Shown piece by piece: positions 1 to 7,498 of a DNA stretch of 16,529 bases. The notes below the pieces were generated by a model that worked only from the letters and a program-made list of their open reading frames with translations, ran no database searches and was not told where the DNA came from. The stretch comes from Alphaproteobacteria bacterium (GTDB taxonomy: Bacteria; Pseudomonadota; Alphaproteobacteria; UBA6615), in contig JAEPNS010000027.1 in assembly GCA_017643325.1 (NCBI GenBank), forward strand, positions 1-16,529, in the 5' to 3' direction. A program made the translations under genes and the position numbers. Every line of letters begins with the position of its first letter. Within the stretch, counting starts at the first letter, position 1.

Positions 1-517
1 GTTCGTTGCCATATTGCCCGCCGATGGCATGGCATGCGTCCTCGACCAGCGCGATTCCGTGTTCGTCGGCGACCGACCGGAGACCCGGCATGTCACAGAC
101 TCGCCCCGCCAGATGGACCGGCAGCGCGACCTTCGGCCTTCCGTTCGACCGTTTGATGGCGTCGCGCAGTGTGTCGGGCGTCATCAGGCCGGTGTGCGGG
201 TCGACGTCCGCAAAGACGACCCTCGCGCCCTGGTGCGCGGCCACATTCGCCGTGGCAACGAAGGTGATCGCCGGTACGATGGCGGTATCTTCGGGCCCGA
301 GACCGAGACCCATCACCGCGAGGTGCAATGCGGCCGTGCCGCTGTTGCACGCGACAGCGAACTCCGCGCCGGTGGCTGCCGCGGCGGCTTCCTCGAACCG
401 TGCGACCTCCGGTCCGGTCGTGAGGAAGTCGGAACGGAGCACGGCTGCGACGGCCGCCACGTCGTCTTCGTCGACATGCTGGCGTCCGTAGGGAAGGAAC
501 GGCCGGTCGTCCGTCAT
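1..517 (-). CDS. pseC: PseC, UDP-4-amino-4,6-dideoxy-L-altrosamine-type aminotransferase (3' end cut by window)
   Basis: DegT/DnrJ/EryC1 fold, PLP-dependent sugar aminotransferase. PseC aminates C4 of the UDP-4-keto-sugar made by PseB, the second step of pseudaminic acid synthesis in the cytoplasm. Only the first 172 codons are present and the frame is open to base 1. What is visible fits PseC closely: an N-terminal PYGRQ at residues 9-13, RSDFLTTGP at 28-36, the phosphate-binding NSGTAALHLA around 58-67, ITFVATAN around 84-91, VHLAGRVCDM around 134-143, and EDACHAIGG at 159-167 carrying the Asp that contacts the PLP ring nitrogen (D160). The catalytic Lys lies beyond the window. The ATG at 515-517 overlaps the TGA of the upstream gene (ATGA) and has a GGAAGAG ribosome site a few bases before it. 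It is the last visible gene of the operon that begins with pseB. The family assignment is strong. A related 4-aminotransferase of another sugar pathway is the alternative. Confidence 0.88.
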   Translation of the reverse strand, partial: MTDDRPFLPYGRQHVDEDDVAAVAAVLRSDFLTTGPEVARFEEAAAAATGAEFAVACNSGTAALHLAVMGLGLGPEDTAIVPAITFVATANVAAHQGARVVFADVDPHTGLMTPDTLRDAIKRSNGRPKVALPVHLAGRVCDMPGLRSVADEHGIALVEDACHAIGGQYGNE

Positions 518-2541
518 GCGCTCTTCCGCACCGAGAACACGGGCTCGATCGGTGTGCCGCCAATCCGTGACAGGACGTCACCCGCATCGAGCGCCCCCTT
601 CACGGTATCCAGTGCCCGGTCATATGCGGCGAGGACAATGTCCCGGTCTTCGTCGTCATGGGCGAAGCACACGTTGTGGCTGGCGTTGATCAGGACCCCG
701 GCGGCGAGCATCTCGCGCAGGAACAGCGTCTTGATCGCGGCCGCGTTCGTGCCGCCGCGGTCGTGGAAGGCGAGAATTGGCCAAGGGGCCGCACCCTGCA
801 GCGCGATCACGTCATTCAGGCCGGCCGTCGCGATCCGGTCCTCGGCGGCGTGCTTGAGCTCGCCGCCATAGGACCAGAGCCGTGCCGGGACTTCCTCGCG
901 CTCGAGCTTGTCGAGCGTTGCAATCGCTGCTGCCAGCGACAACGCCTCTCCGCCGAAGGTGGCCGAAAAAAAGATGTCCTCCATCAGCCGCATGTACTCT
1001 CCCTTGCCGACGATGGCGGAGATCGGCATGCCGTTGCCCATCGCCTTCCCGAAGGCCGCCAGGTCTGGCACCACACCGTAATGCGCCTGAGCGCCGCCAG
1101 CCGCCCACCGGCACCCGGTGATGACCTCGTCGAACACCAGCAGGGCACCATGTTGTAAGGTCAGATCGCGCAGCCCTTCCAGATATCCCTCGTGCGGTTC
1201 CGCGGCGCTTGCGGGTTCCACCACCAGCGCGGCGATCTCGTCGCCCTGCCTGGCGAAAAGGTCTTCCATCGCGTCCAGGTCGTTGAACGGCATCGTCGTG
1301 GACAGGGCGCGCACCGCATCGGGAACGCCCAGGTGGCGCGGAGTCGCGCCGATGTACCAGTCCTGCCAGCCGTGATAGCCGGTCATCACTACGCGGTCGC
1401 GCCCTGTGGCGGCACGGGCGAGACGCACCGCGGCCGACGTCACGTCGGAGCCGTTCTTGCCGAACCGGACCATCTCGGCGCACGGGATCAGGCGCACCAG
1501 CCGCTCGGCGAGGGCCGCTTCCAGTTCGGTCGCGAGGGAGAAGGTGATACCGGCAGCCAGCTGTCGGCGAATTGCCGTGTCCACGTCCGGGTCCCGGTAT
1601 CCCAGCACGATCGGCAGGAGCCCGGACACCAGGTCCACATACTCGTTGCCGTCCACGTCCCACACGCGGCCGGCATCCCCGTGGTCAAGGAAGAGCGGCG
1701 CGGCGGCCTGGGGGTACTGTATGCGGCTTTTCGAGAAGGTCTGCGATCCGAGCGGTATGGTTCGCTCCGCGCGTTCAAGAAGCGCGTCCGAACCGGTGTA
1801 GCGGCCCTCGTTGTCGCCTGCCCGGGCCTCGATTTCGGGTTCCGGGTCGGGCCGGGCTGCGAGCGAATCCGAAACCGAAAGGATTTCGGCAAGCGCCGGC
1901 GGGGTCTCCGGGTCGAGATGTTCGACCAACGCGCGCAGCCGTTCGAGATCGTCCCCGGTGTCGAGGGTCCAGCGTTCGTCGGCCAGCCCGGGAATCGGGC
2001 AGACCAGGCTCTCGACCCGGAAGCGCCCCCGCCGGGCCCGGATGTATGGGGTGACATGTTCCCGGTCGAACGCGCGTGTCGCCTCCAGGTTTACCGTGTC
2101 CAGTACCGACCGGCGCATCGCCTCGCAGTCGAGCCCGTCGGGCCAACTCCGCGGATCGAAGTTCGATGCATAGCCGGCGCCGGTCCGGCGCAGGAGCGCC
2201 AGCACCTGGCCTGCCACGGCAGGGTCCAGGAGCGGACAGTCGGCGGTGATGCGCATGACGATGTCGGCCCGTGCCGCCGCGGCGGCCCCGGCAAACCGGG
2301 CAAGCACATCGTCTTCAGGACCACGGAAGCATTCGACCCCGGTCTCGGCGCACCATTCCGCGACGGCGTCATCGGCTGGCTTGTCCGAGGTGGCGACCCA
2401 CACGTCGTCGATCCCGGCAATCGATTGCGCGGTTCGCACCACCCGGTGAAGGACCGGGTGTCCGCCAAGGTCCATGAGGACCTTTCCGGGCAGGCGTGAC
2501 GAACCCATGCGGGCCTGGACAATGGCGACCGTCCGGCTCAT
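514..2541 (-). CDS. Fusion protein: SpsF-type cytidylyltransferase + class III (GSA-aminomutase-like) aminotransferase
   Basis: The 675-residue product has two domains. Residues 1 to about 225 are an SpsF/CMP-KDO-synthetase-type nucleotidyltransferase: the N-terminal nucleotide loop RMGSSRLPGK is at 11-20 and RITADCPLLD, with the metal-binding Asp, at 97-106. A Pro/Glu-rich linker lies near 225-245. Residues about 246-675 are a class III aminotransferase most like glutamate-1-semialdehyde aminomutase: GNEYVDL near 298-304, the PLP-ring Asp in DEVITG (D471), and the Schiff-base Lys in FGKAMGNG (K499). Both active sites look intact. SpsF-like enzymes transfer CMP to acidic sugars, so this half could stand in for PseF. 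The transaminase or mutase substrate is unknown. The start ATG overlaps the upstream TGA (ATGA) and has a strong AAGGGG ribosome site. The gene also overlaps pseC by four bases. The fold calls are firm; the role in making an activated nonulosonate is inferred from the neighbours. Confidence 0.87.
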   Translation of the reverse strand: MSRTVAIVQARMGSSRLPGKVLMDLGGHPVLHRVVRTAQSIAGIDDVWVATSDKPADDAVAEWCAETGVECFRGPEDDVLARFAGAAAAARADIVMRITADCPLLDPAVAGQVLALLRRTGAGYASNFDPRSWPDGLDCEAMRRSVLDTVNLEATRAFDREHVTPYIRARRGRFRVESLVCPIPGLADERWTLDTGDDLERLRALVEHLDPETPPALAEILSVSDSLAARPDPEPEIEARAGDNEGRYTGSDALLERAERTIPLGSQTFSKSRIQYPQAAAPLFLDHGDAGRVWDVDGNEYVDLVSGLLPIVLGYRDPDVDTAIRRQLAAGITFSLATELEAALAERLVRLIPCAEMVRFGKNGSDVTSAAVRLARAATGRDRVVMTGYHGWQDWYIGATPRHLGVPDAVRALSTTMPFNDLDAMEDLFARQGDEIAALVVEPASAAEPHEGYLEGLRDLTLQHGALLVFDEVITGCRWAAGGAQAHYGVVPDLAAFGKAMGNGMPISAIVGKGEYMRLMEDIFFSATFGGEALSLAAAIATLDKLEREEVPARLWSYGGELKHAAEDRIATAGLNDVIALQGAAPWPILAFHDRGGTNAAAIKTLFLREMLAAGVLINASHNVCFAHDDEDRDIVLAAYDRALDTVKGALDAGDVLSRIGGTPIEPVFSVRKSA

Positions 2542-3488
2542 TGCACCCCCTTCACCCGGGCCGCCAGGGCGATTTCCAGCGGCACCAGACCGTCGCGGGC
2601 AGGACTGACCGGGTCGGCACCGTTCAGGCAGTCGAGGAAGTGCCGGGCTTCGGCGATATAATCGTCGTCGAAACTGCCGTCGAAACGCTCCTTGCGAATG
2701 ACCGAGCCGTCGACGGCATGGACGTCGAGTGTGCGTGCGATCAGGTCCGCCCGCGCGAAGCCGTCGTCGCCCGCGACCTCGACCATGCGCTGGGCGGGCC
2801 GCGTCAGGTAGTCGACATGGATGTTCGACCTGGCACCGGTTGCATGCGCCACCACCAGGTCCGCCATGTCCTCGGTCGGCAGGCCGACCCGCCCCGTGTT
2901 GGCAGCTGCAGCCGTGACGAGCTCACCGGGGCCCAGCAGGTGCACGGCCAGGTCGATTTCGTGCGTGAAGTCCATGATCACGCCGCCGGCCTGAGGGTCG
3001 GCAGCATAGCCCGTCCGGTGGTCTCGGCCGGGCCGCCAGTCCGGCAGATGGCTCGCGGCGAGCGCGCGCAGCCAGATCGGGTTGCCGATGGTCCTGTCGG
3101 CCAGCAGGCTGCGAAGACGGGAAACAGCCGGATGGAAGCGAAGATTATGTCCGACAACAACGATGCGTCCTTCCCGTTCGGCGCGTTCGACGAGGGCCGC
3201 CGCGCGCGCCCGGTCGTGGCCGAGGGGTTTCTCGACGAGGACATGGCAGCCGGCATCGAGCGCCGCCTCGAGGTCATCGAGATGAGCCTTGCTCGGCGAA
3301 GCGACAATGACCGCGTCGGCGTCCTCGAGCGCCGCGGCGCGGGTCTCGCGGCGTTCGGCAATGTCTGCGCCTGCCGCGCGGTCGGGGTCATATCCGGTAA
3401 CGCGCGCGCCGAGCGCGGCCAGGTTCCGTGCGTGACGTTGTCCGATGGAACCGAGGCCGAGCACCGCAACGGTGTGGGTTTCCGGCAT
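2538..3488 (-). CDS. Gfo/Idh/MocA-family NAD(P)-dependent sugar oxidoreductase
   Basis: The 316-residue product has the two-domain Gfo/Idh/MocA layout. The Rossmann motif GLGSIGQRHA is at 11-20, close to the N-terminus. EKPLG at 86-90 carries the conserved Lys (K87), and FTHEIDL at 174-180 carries the conserved His and Asp of the active site (H176, D179). Such enzymes oxidise or reduce a hydroxyl or keto group on nucleotide or free sugars with NAD(P). Homologues occur in many O-antigen and flagellin glycan loci. The start was set at the ATG at 3486-3488 because it places the Rossmann motif at the usual distance from the N-terminus; the same frame runs on upstream only as noncoding read-through of the acetyltransferase gene. 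One base separates it from the GNAT stop, and its TGA overlaps the ATG of the fusion gene. The exact substrate cannot be read from the sequence. Confidence 0.88.
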   Translation of the reverse strand: MPETHTVAVLGLGSIGQRHARNLAALGARVTGYDPDRAAGADIAERRETRAAALEDADAVIVASPSKAHLDDLEAALDAGCHVLVEKPLGHDRARAAALVERAEREGRIVVVGHNLRFHPAVSRLRSLLADRTIGNPIWLRALAASHLPDWRPGRDHRTGYAADPQAGGVIMDFTHEIDLAVHLLGPGELVTAAAANTGRVGLPTEDMADLVVAHATGARSNIHVDYLTRPAQRMVEVAGDDGFARADLIARTLDVHAVDGSVIRKERFDGSFDDDYIAEARHFLDCLNGADPVSPARDGLVPLEIALAARVKGVQ

Positions 3489-3489
3489 G

Positions 3490-4011
3490 TCAGGCGAACC
3501 TGCACAGCAGCACGTGGTCCTGCCACCCGTCCCGGTGGCGGAAATGTTCGGGGCGTCGGCCCTCTTCGGTGAAGCCGGCGGCAAGGAAGGCTTTCCGGGC
3601 GCCGATGTTTGCGCCGTAGCAACCGGCCGTGACCTTGTGCAGGCCCAGGTCTTCGAGCGCGTGACGGGAGAGCGCATCGATGGCTTCGCGCGCCAGCCCG
3701 CTGCCCCAACGCGACCTGTCGCCGATGAGCAGGCCGATATCGCCGCGTGCGTGGTGCCGGTCGATCGGCCCGATCTTGATGTTGCCGACGTGGCTGTCAT
3801 CGTCCTTTGCGAACATGCCCAGAAGAAGCTGGTTCGGGTCGGCGTTGGTCGACTCGATGAAGGCCGCGAGATCGTCGGCTGTGTGGTTGCGGAAACGCGA
3901 TTCGAGGAACTGCATCAGTTCGGGGTCGTTCATCCACGCGAGATAGGGGCCGCTCGCATGTGTGCGATCGAGTTCGGTAAGCACCAGCTGTTCGGTCTCG
4001 AGGCGGGTCAT
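3490..4011 (-). CDS. GNAT-family N-acetyltransferase (RimJ/RimL type; PseH-like role possible)
   Basis: The 173-residue protein has the GNAT fold of the RimJ/RimL branch. It opens with MTRLETEQLVL, has the acetyl-CoA loop region RSRWGSGLAREAI at 99-111, and has the late-fold pattern NIGARKAFLAAGFTEEG at 135-151, which is typical of the family. In the pseudaminic pathway the product of PseC is N-acetylated at C4 by PseH, a GNAT enzyme. Position in the operon makes this the best candidate for that step, but the sequence is closer to generic RimL-type transferases than to a clear PseH. The ATG at 4009-4011 overlaps the TGA of the HisF-like gene and gives a normal-length GNAT; the frame upstream is shadow sequence. 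Acetyltransfer is well supported, the substrate is inferred. Confidence 0.85.
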   Translation of the reverse strand: MTRLETEQLVLTELDRTHASGPYLAWMNDPELMQFLESRFRNHTADDLAAFIESTNADPNQLLLGMFAKDDDSHVGNIKIGPIDRHHARGDIGLLIGDRSRWGSGLAREAIDALSRHALEDLGLHKVTAGCYGANIGARKAFLAAGFTEEGRRPEHFRHRDGWQDHVLLCRFA

Positions 4012-4766
4012 GGGCGCATCGGCTGTCCGGCGTTGGCGAGGACCCGCTTCAGCTTGACGATGTTGTTGTCCGAAAAGACCAGCATGGTGCCGAGCGCGAG
4101 GGAATCGACCCCGGCCTCCATCGCGTCGGTCAGCTGGTCCAGTGTTCCAGCGCCGCCCTCGAGGATGATCGGCACGTTCACGTATGCCCGCGCGTCGTGG
4201 AAGAGGGCTGTGTCGAACCCGGTCCGCGTACCTTCCCGGTCGACCGCCATCAACCGGATCTCCCCGGCTCCGCGCGTGACTCCCTCCGCCAGCCAATGAC
4301 GCCAGTCGGTGGCACCGTCCGCGGAGCCCGTCCGGTGGTCGTAGAGTTTCCTCGATCCGTCCGCTCCGGTTTCGATATCGATCCCGAGCACCACGGCCTG
4401 GCGTCCGCAAAGCCGTGCGATTTCCGAGATCAGTTCCGGGCGTTGCCGGGCAGTCGAAGTCAGGCAGATCTTGTCAGCGCCCGCGCCGAGGCAGGCGCGT
4501 GCCATGTCCACGGAGTCGACCCCACCGCCGACGGTCAACGGGATCTGCGTTTCCGCCGCCACCACGGCGACGGTATCGAGGTCCGGAGGGCGCCGGTCCC
4601 GGGACGCGTCAATATCGAGGACGATGATTTCGTCCGCCCCCTGTGCATTGTGGGCGCGCGCGGTCGTCGCAGGGTTGCCCGCGTCGCGGTGTTCGGCGAA
4701 TGCGCGACCCTTCACGAGGCGGCCTTCGCGCAGGAGCAGGCTCGGGATCAGCCTGTTTGCGGGCAT
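4008..4766 (-). CDS. wbuZ: HisF-like glycosyl amidation protein (WbuZ/HisF2 type), catalytic Asp11 replaced
   Basis: The 252-residue (beta/alpha)8 barrel is homologous to HisF, the synthase subunit that receives ammonia from HisH. It aligns without gaps at the start with true HisF: RLIPSLLLREGRLVKG occupies the place of the canonical first strand, so the catalytic Asp expected at residue 11 is Leu here, while the second catalytic Asp is kept at residue 130 (GID). TVGGGV at 78-83, GAGEIRLMAVDREGT at 166-180 and EGGAG at 203-207 match the barrel phosphate sites. Loss of Asp11 argues against histidine synthesis. It fits the WbuZ branch, found beside a HisH and an N-acetyl-sugar amidotransferase in loci making acetamidino sugars. 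The start is ATG 4764-4766, four bases after the HisH stop. The role, channelling ammonia for amidination, is inferred from family and context. Confidence 0.87.
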   Translation of the reverse strand: MPANRLIPSLLLREGRLVKGRAFAEHRDAGNPATTARAHNAQGADEIIVLDIDASRDRRPPDLDTVAVVAAETQIPLTVGGGVDSVDMARACLGAGADKICLTSTARQRPELISEIARLCGRQAVVLGIDIETGADGSRKLYDHRTGSADGATDWRHWLAEGVTRGAGEIRLMAVDREGTRTGFDTALFHDARAYVNVPIILEGGAGTLDQLTDAMEAGVDSLALGTMLVFSDNNIVKLKRVLANAGQPMRP

Positions 4767-4770
4767 GCGG

Positions 4771-5406
4771 TCAGGGCGTCCAGTCGAGGAAGGTTTCGAT
4801 GAGGCGCAGCCCGTTAAGCTGGCTCTTCTCCGGGTGGAATTGCACCGCGACCACATTGTCCTTCTGGATGGCGGCCACGATCTCGGCGTCGTTCCCGCCA
4901 CCGATGTCTGCTGTCGCGGCGATCGCGACCCGGTCCGTGACCAGACAGTTTGAATGGCAGAAGTAGAAATAGTTCGACTTCTCGTTTCGTCCGAAGAACG
5001 TGGACGCCGGCCCCTCCACCGGATCGATCCGGGTCCAGCCGATATGGGGCGAACGGATACCGGTTCCCGCCACGTTCTCAATCGGCCCGACATGGCCGTC
5101 GAACCAGCCGAACCCCTCGTGGGAGCCGAATTCCTCGATCTCATCCGCCAGCAGCTGCAGGCCGAGACATATTCCGAGGATGGGTGTCCCGCGCGCCCGC
5201 GCCGATTGCAGTGCCTGGTCGAGCCCCTGCGTGCGCAGCACCGCCAGGGCGCTTCCCGCGGCGCCCACGCCGGGAAGAATGATCCGCTCTGCGGCGGCGA
5301 TCTCGTCCGGTGCGCCCGTGACGAGGGCATCCGCTCCGGCATGGTCAAGAATGTTCTCGACCGAGCGGATGTTGCCCGCGCCGTAATCGACGACAGTCAC
5401 GTTCAT
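4771..5406 (-). CDS. hisH: HisH-type glutamine amidotransferase of the acetamidino-sugar module
   Basis: Class I glutaminase of 211 residues, a normal HisH length. It hydrolyses glutamine and passes ammonia to its HisF partner. VVDYGAGNIRSV at 5-16 is the standard N-terminus. The nucleophile elbow GICLGLQLL at 78-86 carries Cys80, and QFHPEKSQ at 189-196 carries His191 and Glu193, completing the triad. The gene lies four bases upstream of the HisF-like gene, as histidine-type hisH-hisF pairs often do, but the neighbours are sugar genes and the HisF partner has lost a residue needed for histidine synthesis. This is therefore most likely the second, glycan-specific HisH (WbuY/HisH2 role). It starts 21 bases after the radical SAM stop with no strong ribosome site, so it may rely on coupling. 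Confidence 0.9.
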   Translation of the reverse strand: MNVTVVDYGAGNIRSVENILDHAGADALVTGAPDEIAAAERIILPGVGAAGSALAVLRTQGLDQALQSARARGTPILGICLGLQLLADEIEEFGSHEGFGWFDGHVGPIENVAGTGIRSPHIGWTRIDPVEGPASTFFGRNEKSNYFYFCHSNCLVTDRVAIAATADIGGGNDAEIVAAIQKDNVVAVQFHPEKSQLNGLRLIETFLDWTP

Positions 5407-5427
5407 CTTCGATAGGGCGGTCTGGCC

Positions 5428-7482
5428 TCAGGCGGACGCTGCGTTGCGGTAAAGCGCGCCGGCGCTGACCCGGATCAGGGTCTTGGCCTGGCCGGCCGGC
5501 GAGTGCCCGAAGATGTCGAGCGCGTTCTCGACCTCCCGGTACTGGGTCGGCGTCAGTTCGAAGCGGATCCGGGTCGGCGCGTCGAACGCGAAATCGTCGA
5601 GGTTCCCAGTTTCCGGGTCGTTCAGCCAGGCCGCGATGTCGTAGGAGAAAGCCTCCTCCGGTACCGTTTCGAGGCGGTCCCCGCCGAAGAGATTGTGGCC
5701 GCGCGCGGTGCAGAAGCGCCGCACATCGTCGAACTTGTCCCGCGAGGTGCTGTCCGCTGCGGTCTGCGCGAACAGTTCTGCCGCATGATGGAAGATACAT
5801 GTCGTCAGTTCCGGCATTGCACCCGCAATCGCGGCAGCCTCGTAGCTCTGGCTCAGGTTCTTGCCGTCCTCGCCGTCGACCAGTCGCTGGAAGTTTTCGT
5901 CGTCGGCATAGTGGGCGACGATCTCCTCCTCCGAATCCCAGAGTTCTCCGACGGTGTCGCGTCCGAAGTCGGCAAACAGCTCGGCCAACGCGGTCGGTGC
6001 GGCGTCGCTGCCGCGAAGCGACTCGTCGTTCAGGGCGTCGAGCATGCGCCGCAGCAGGCTCATCACGCCGATATTTTCCTCGATCATCAGGCGGATCAGC
6101 GCGCGGAAGCCGTGGTTGTTCACCCAGCGGATCAGCAACGCCATCTTGCGGGCCTCGACATAGTCCTCGAACGACAGCGTCGATGTCTCGATGCCCACTT
6201 CCTCGACCTCGATCACGTTGCGGCCGGACAGGAGCTTGGTGAAGTCGCGCGGGATGATGCGCCACTTGGTGCGGATGTCCCACATCTTGCGCTGTGCGGG
6301 GCTTGCCAGCTCCGAGCCGTTCACCAGCATCAGCGTGTAGGGCACGACCGAATCGACATTGGTGTCCAAGAGGTCACCGAGCACCTTGAAGTGCGAATCG
6401 AGCGTCTCGCCCGGAAGACCGAGGATGACCTCTGAGTTGGTCGGGAGGTGCGCTTGCTTGATGGTCGGCTGAAGGTCGAGGAAGTCGTCGAGGCGGATAT
6501 TGTCGCGCTTGATGTTCGTCAGCACGTTCTCGGTGAGCGACTGGACCGAAAGTGAGAGACGGAGCGAGCCGTTCAGCTTCTCGATGGCCGCGATGACGCG
6601 TCGCTTCGCATTCTTTCCGGTCGTCGCGTCGATGTAGCGCGGGTATCCGTACTTGGCCTGGCTCTCTGCCAGCACGTCGCAGATCTCGACGTCGCGCTTG
6701 AGCATCCCGAAGTTCAGGTCCGAAACGAATAGGCTGTGCACGGAGGACGGGACACGCTCTCCGATATACCGGATTTCCTCGATCACCCGTTCGAGCCCGA
6801 AATTGTTGACCTTGCTCACCAGCTTGGTGCCGTCGTGGCAGAAGGTGCACTGGAACGGGCAGCCGCGGTTGGTCGAGATCATCGGCGCAAGGCGTCCGTC
6901 GAAGAACGGGTCGAGCAGGCCCGTGAGATAGGGCGACGGGATTTCCTCGAGATCGCGCGGGCGAATCGCCATCGGCGGCGCCACGAGGCCGTCGGCACCG
7001 TCCCATTGCGCGCACCCCTCGACAGGCTCGCTGCGCATCCGCTTGCGGGCCGCCGCACCGCTGTCCTCGCCAAGCCGCATCTCGACGATATTGGCAAAGC
7101 CGTACTCGCCGTCGAGATAGACGTAGGCGTCGAGGATCGGCCGCTCGCGCAGGAACCGGATCTGGCTCTCGGTGTCGTGGGGGAAATTCGGTCCGCCCAT
7201 GATGCGCAGCGCATCCGGGTTTCGCTCGGCCAGCTGCTCGAACAGCGCCAGGCCGACATTGTGGCACCAGGGGTAATTCGACAGGCCGAGGACGTCCGGC
7301 GGTGCATCGGCGATCGCCTGCTCGAGGTCGTGGATGTACTTGAACAGCCGGACCTCGATGTCGTCGCCGAAGCGCTTGATGGCATATGCGCCGACCAGCC
7401 CGATATTCAGCGGGAAGACCTCGGTCGCGAGACCGATCGTGTCGTGTGTCAGGTCGCCGAGATAGACTCGCAGCGCTGCCAT
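5428..7482 (-). CDS. Radical SAM protein with cobalamin-binding-like N-terminal domain and long C-terminal extension
   Basis: 684 residues. The N-terminal part, about 1-135, has the alternating strand and helix pattern of a B12-binding domain, including PPDVLGLSNYPW near 61-72 and RIMGGPNFP near 93-101, but no DxHxxG histidine motif is visible. The radical SAM core follows, with the cluster motif NRGCPFQCTFCHDG carrying Cys208, Cys212 and Cys215, then the usual barrel (EVILGLPGET later in the core). About 250 residues beyond the barrel match no domain I recognise and are rich in acidic and aromatic residues. The reaction is unknown: B12-radical SAM enzymes methylate, rearrange or cyclise unactivated carbons. 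The start ATG 7480-7482 was chosen because an AAAGGAG ribosome site lies nine bases before it; upstream codons in frame belong to the amidotransferase region. It sits between the amidotransferase and its HisH/HisF partners. Confidence 0.86.
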   Translation of the reverse strand: MAALRVYLGDLTHDTIGLATEVFPLNIGLVGAYAIKRFGDDIEVRLFKYIHDLEQAIADAPPDVLGLSNYPWCHNVGLALFEQLAERNPDALRIMGGPNFPHDTESQIRFLRERPILDAYVYLDGEYGFANIVEMRLGEDSGAAARKRMRSEPVEGCAQWDGADGLVAPPMAIRPRDLEEIPSPYLTGLLDPFFDGRLAPMISTNRGCPFQCTFCHDGTKLVSKVNNFGLERVIEEIRYIGERVPSSVHSLFVSDLNFGMLKRDVEICDVLAESQAKYGYPRYIDATTGKNAKRRVIAAIEKLNGSLRLSLSVQSLTENVLTNIKRDNIRLDDFLDLQPTIKQAHLPTNSEVILGLPGETLDSHFKVLGDLLDTNVDSVVPYTLMLVNGSELASPAQRKMWDIRTKWRIIPRDFTKLLSGRNVIEVEEVGIETSTLSFEDYVEARKMALLIRWVNNHGFRALIRLMIEENIGVMSLLRRMLDALNDESLRGSDAAPTALAELFADFGRDTVGELWDSEEEIVAHYADDENFQRLVDGEDGKNLSQSYEAAAIAGAMPELTTCIFHHAAELFAQTAADSTSRDKFDDVRRFCTARGHNLFGGDRLETVPEEAFSYDIAAWLNDPETGNLDDFAFDAPTRIRFELTPTQYREVENALDIFGHSPAGQAKTLIRVSAGALYRNAASA

Positions 7483-7491
7483 CGGGCCGGG

Positions 7492-7498
7492 CTCCTTT
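7492..7498 (-). promoter_or_regulatory. Ribosome binding site AAAGGAG for the radical SAM gene, overlapping the upstream stop
   Basis: The minus strand reads TAAAGGAG, in which the TAA at 7497-7499 ends the amidotransferase gene and AAAGGAG forms a near-perfect Shine-Dalgarno, nine bases before the ATG at 7480-7482. It fixes the start of the radical SAM gene and suggests coupled translation. It is the strongest ribosome site in the operon. Confidence 0.75.

Noticed and set aside
1192..2499. Long plus-strand open frame (435 codons) opposite the fusion gene
   Set aside because: It is antisense to a gene with two recognisable enzyme domains, its translation is Arg/Gly/Pro-rich with no family resemblance, and such frames are common in GC-rich DNA.
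4008..5406. HisH and HisF as part of a histidine biosynthesis operon
   Set aside because: No other his genes are present, HisF lacks Asp11, and an N-acetyl-sugar amidotransferase lies in the same operon.
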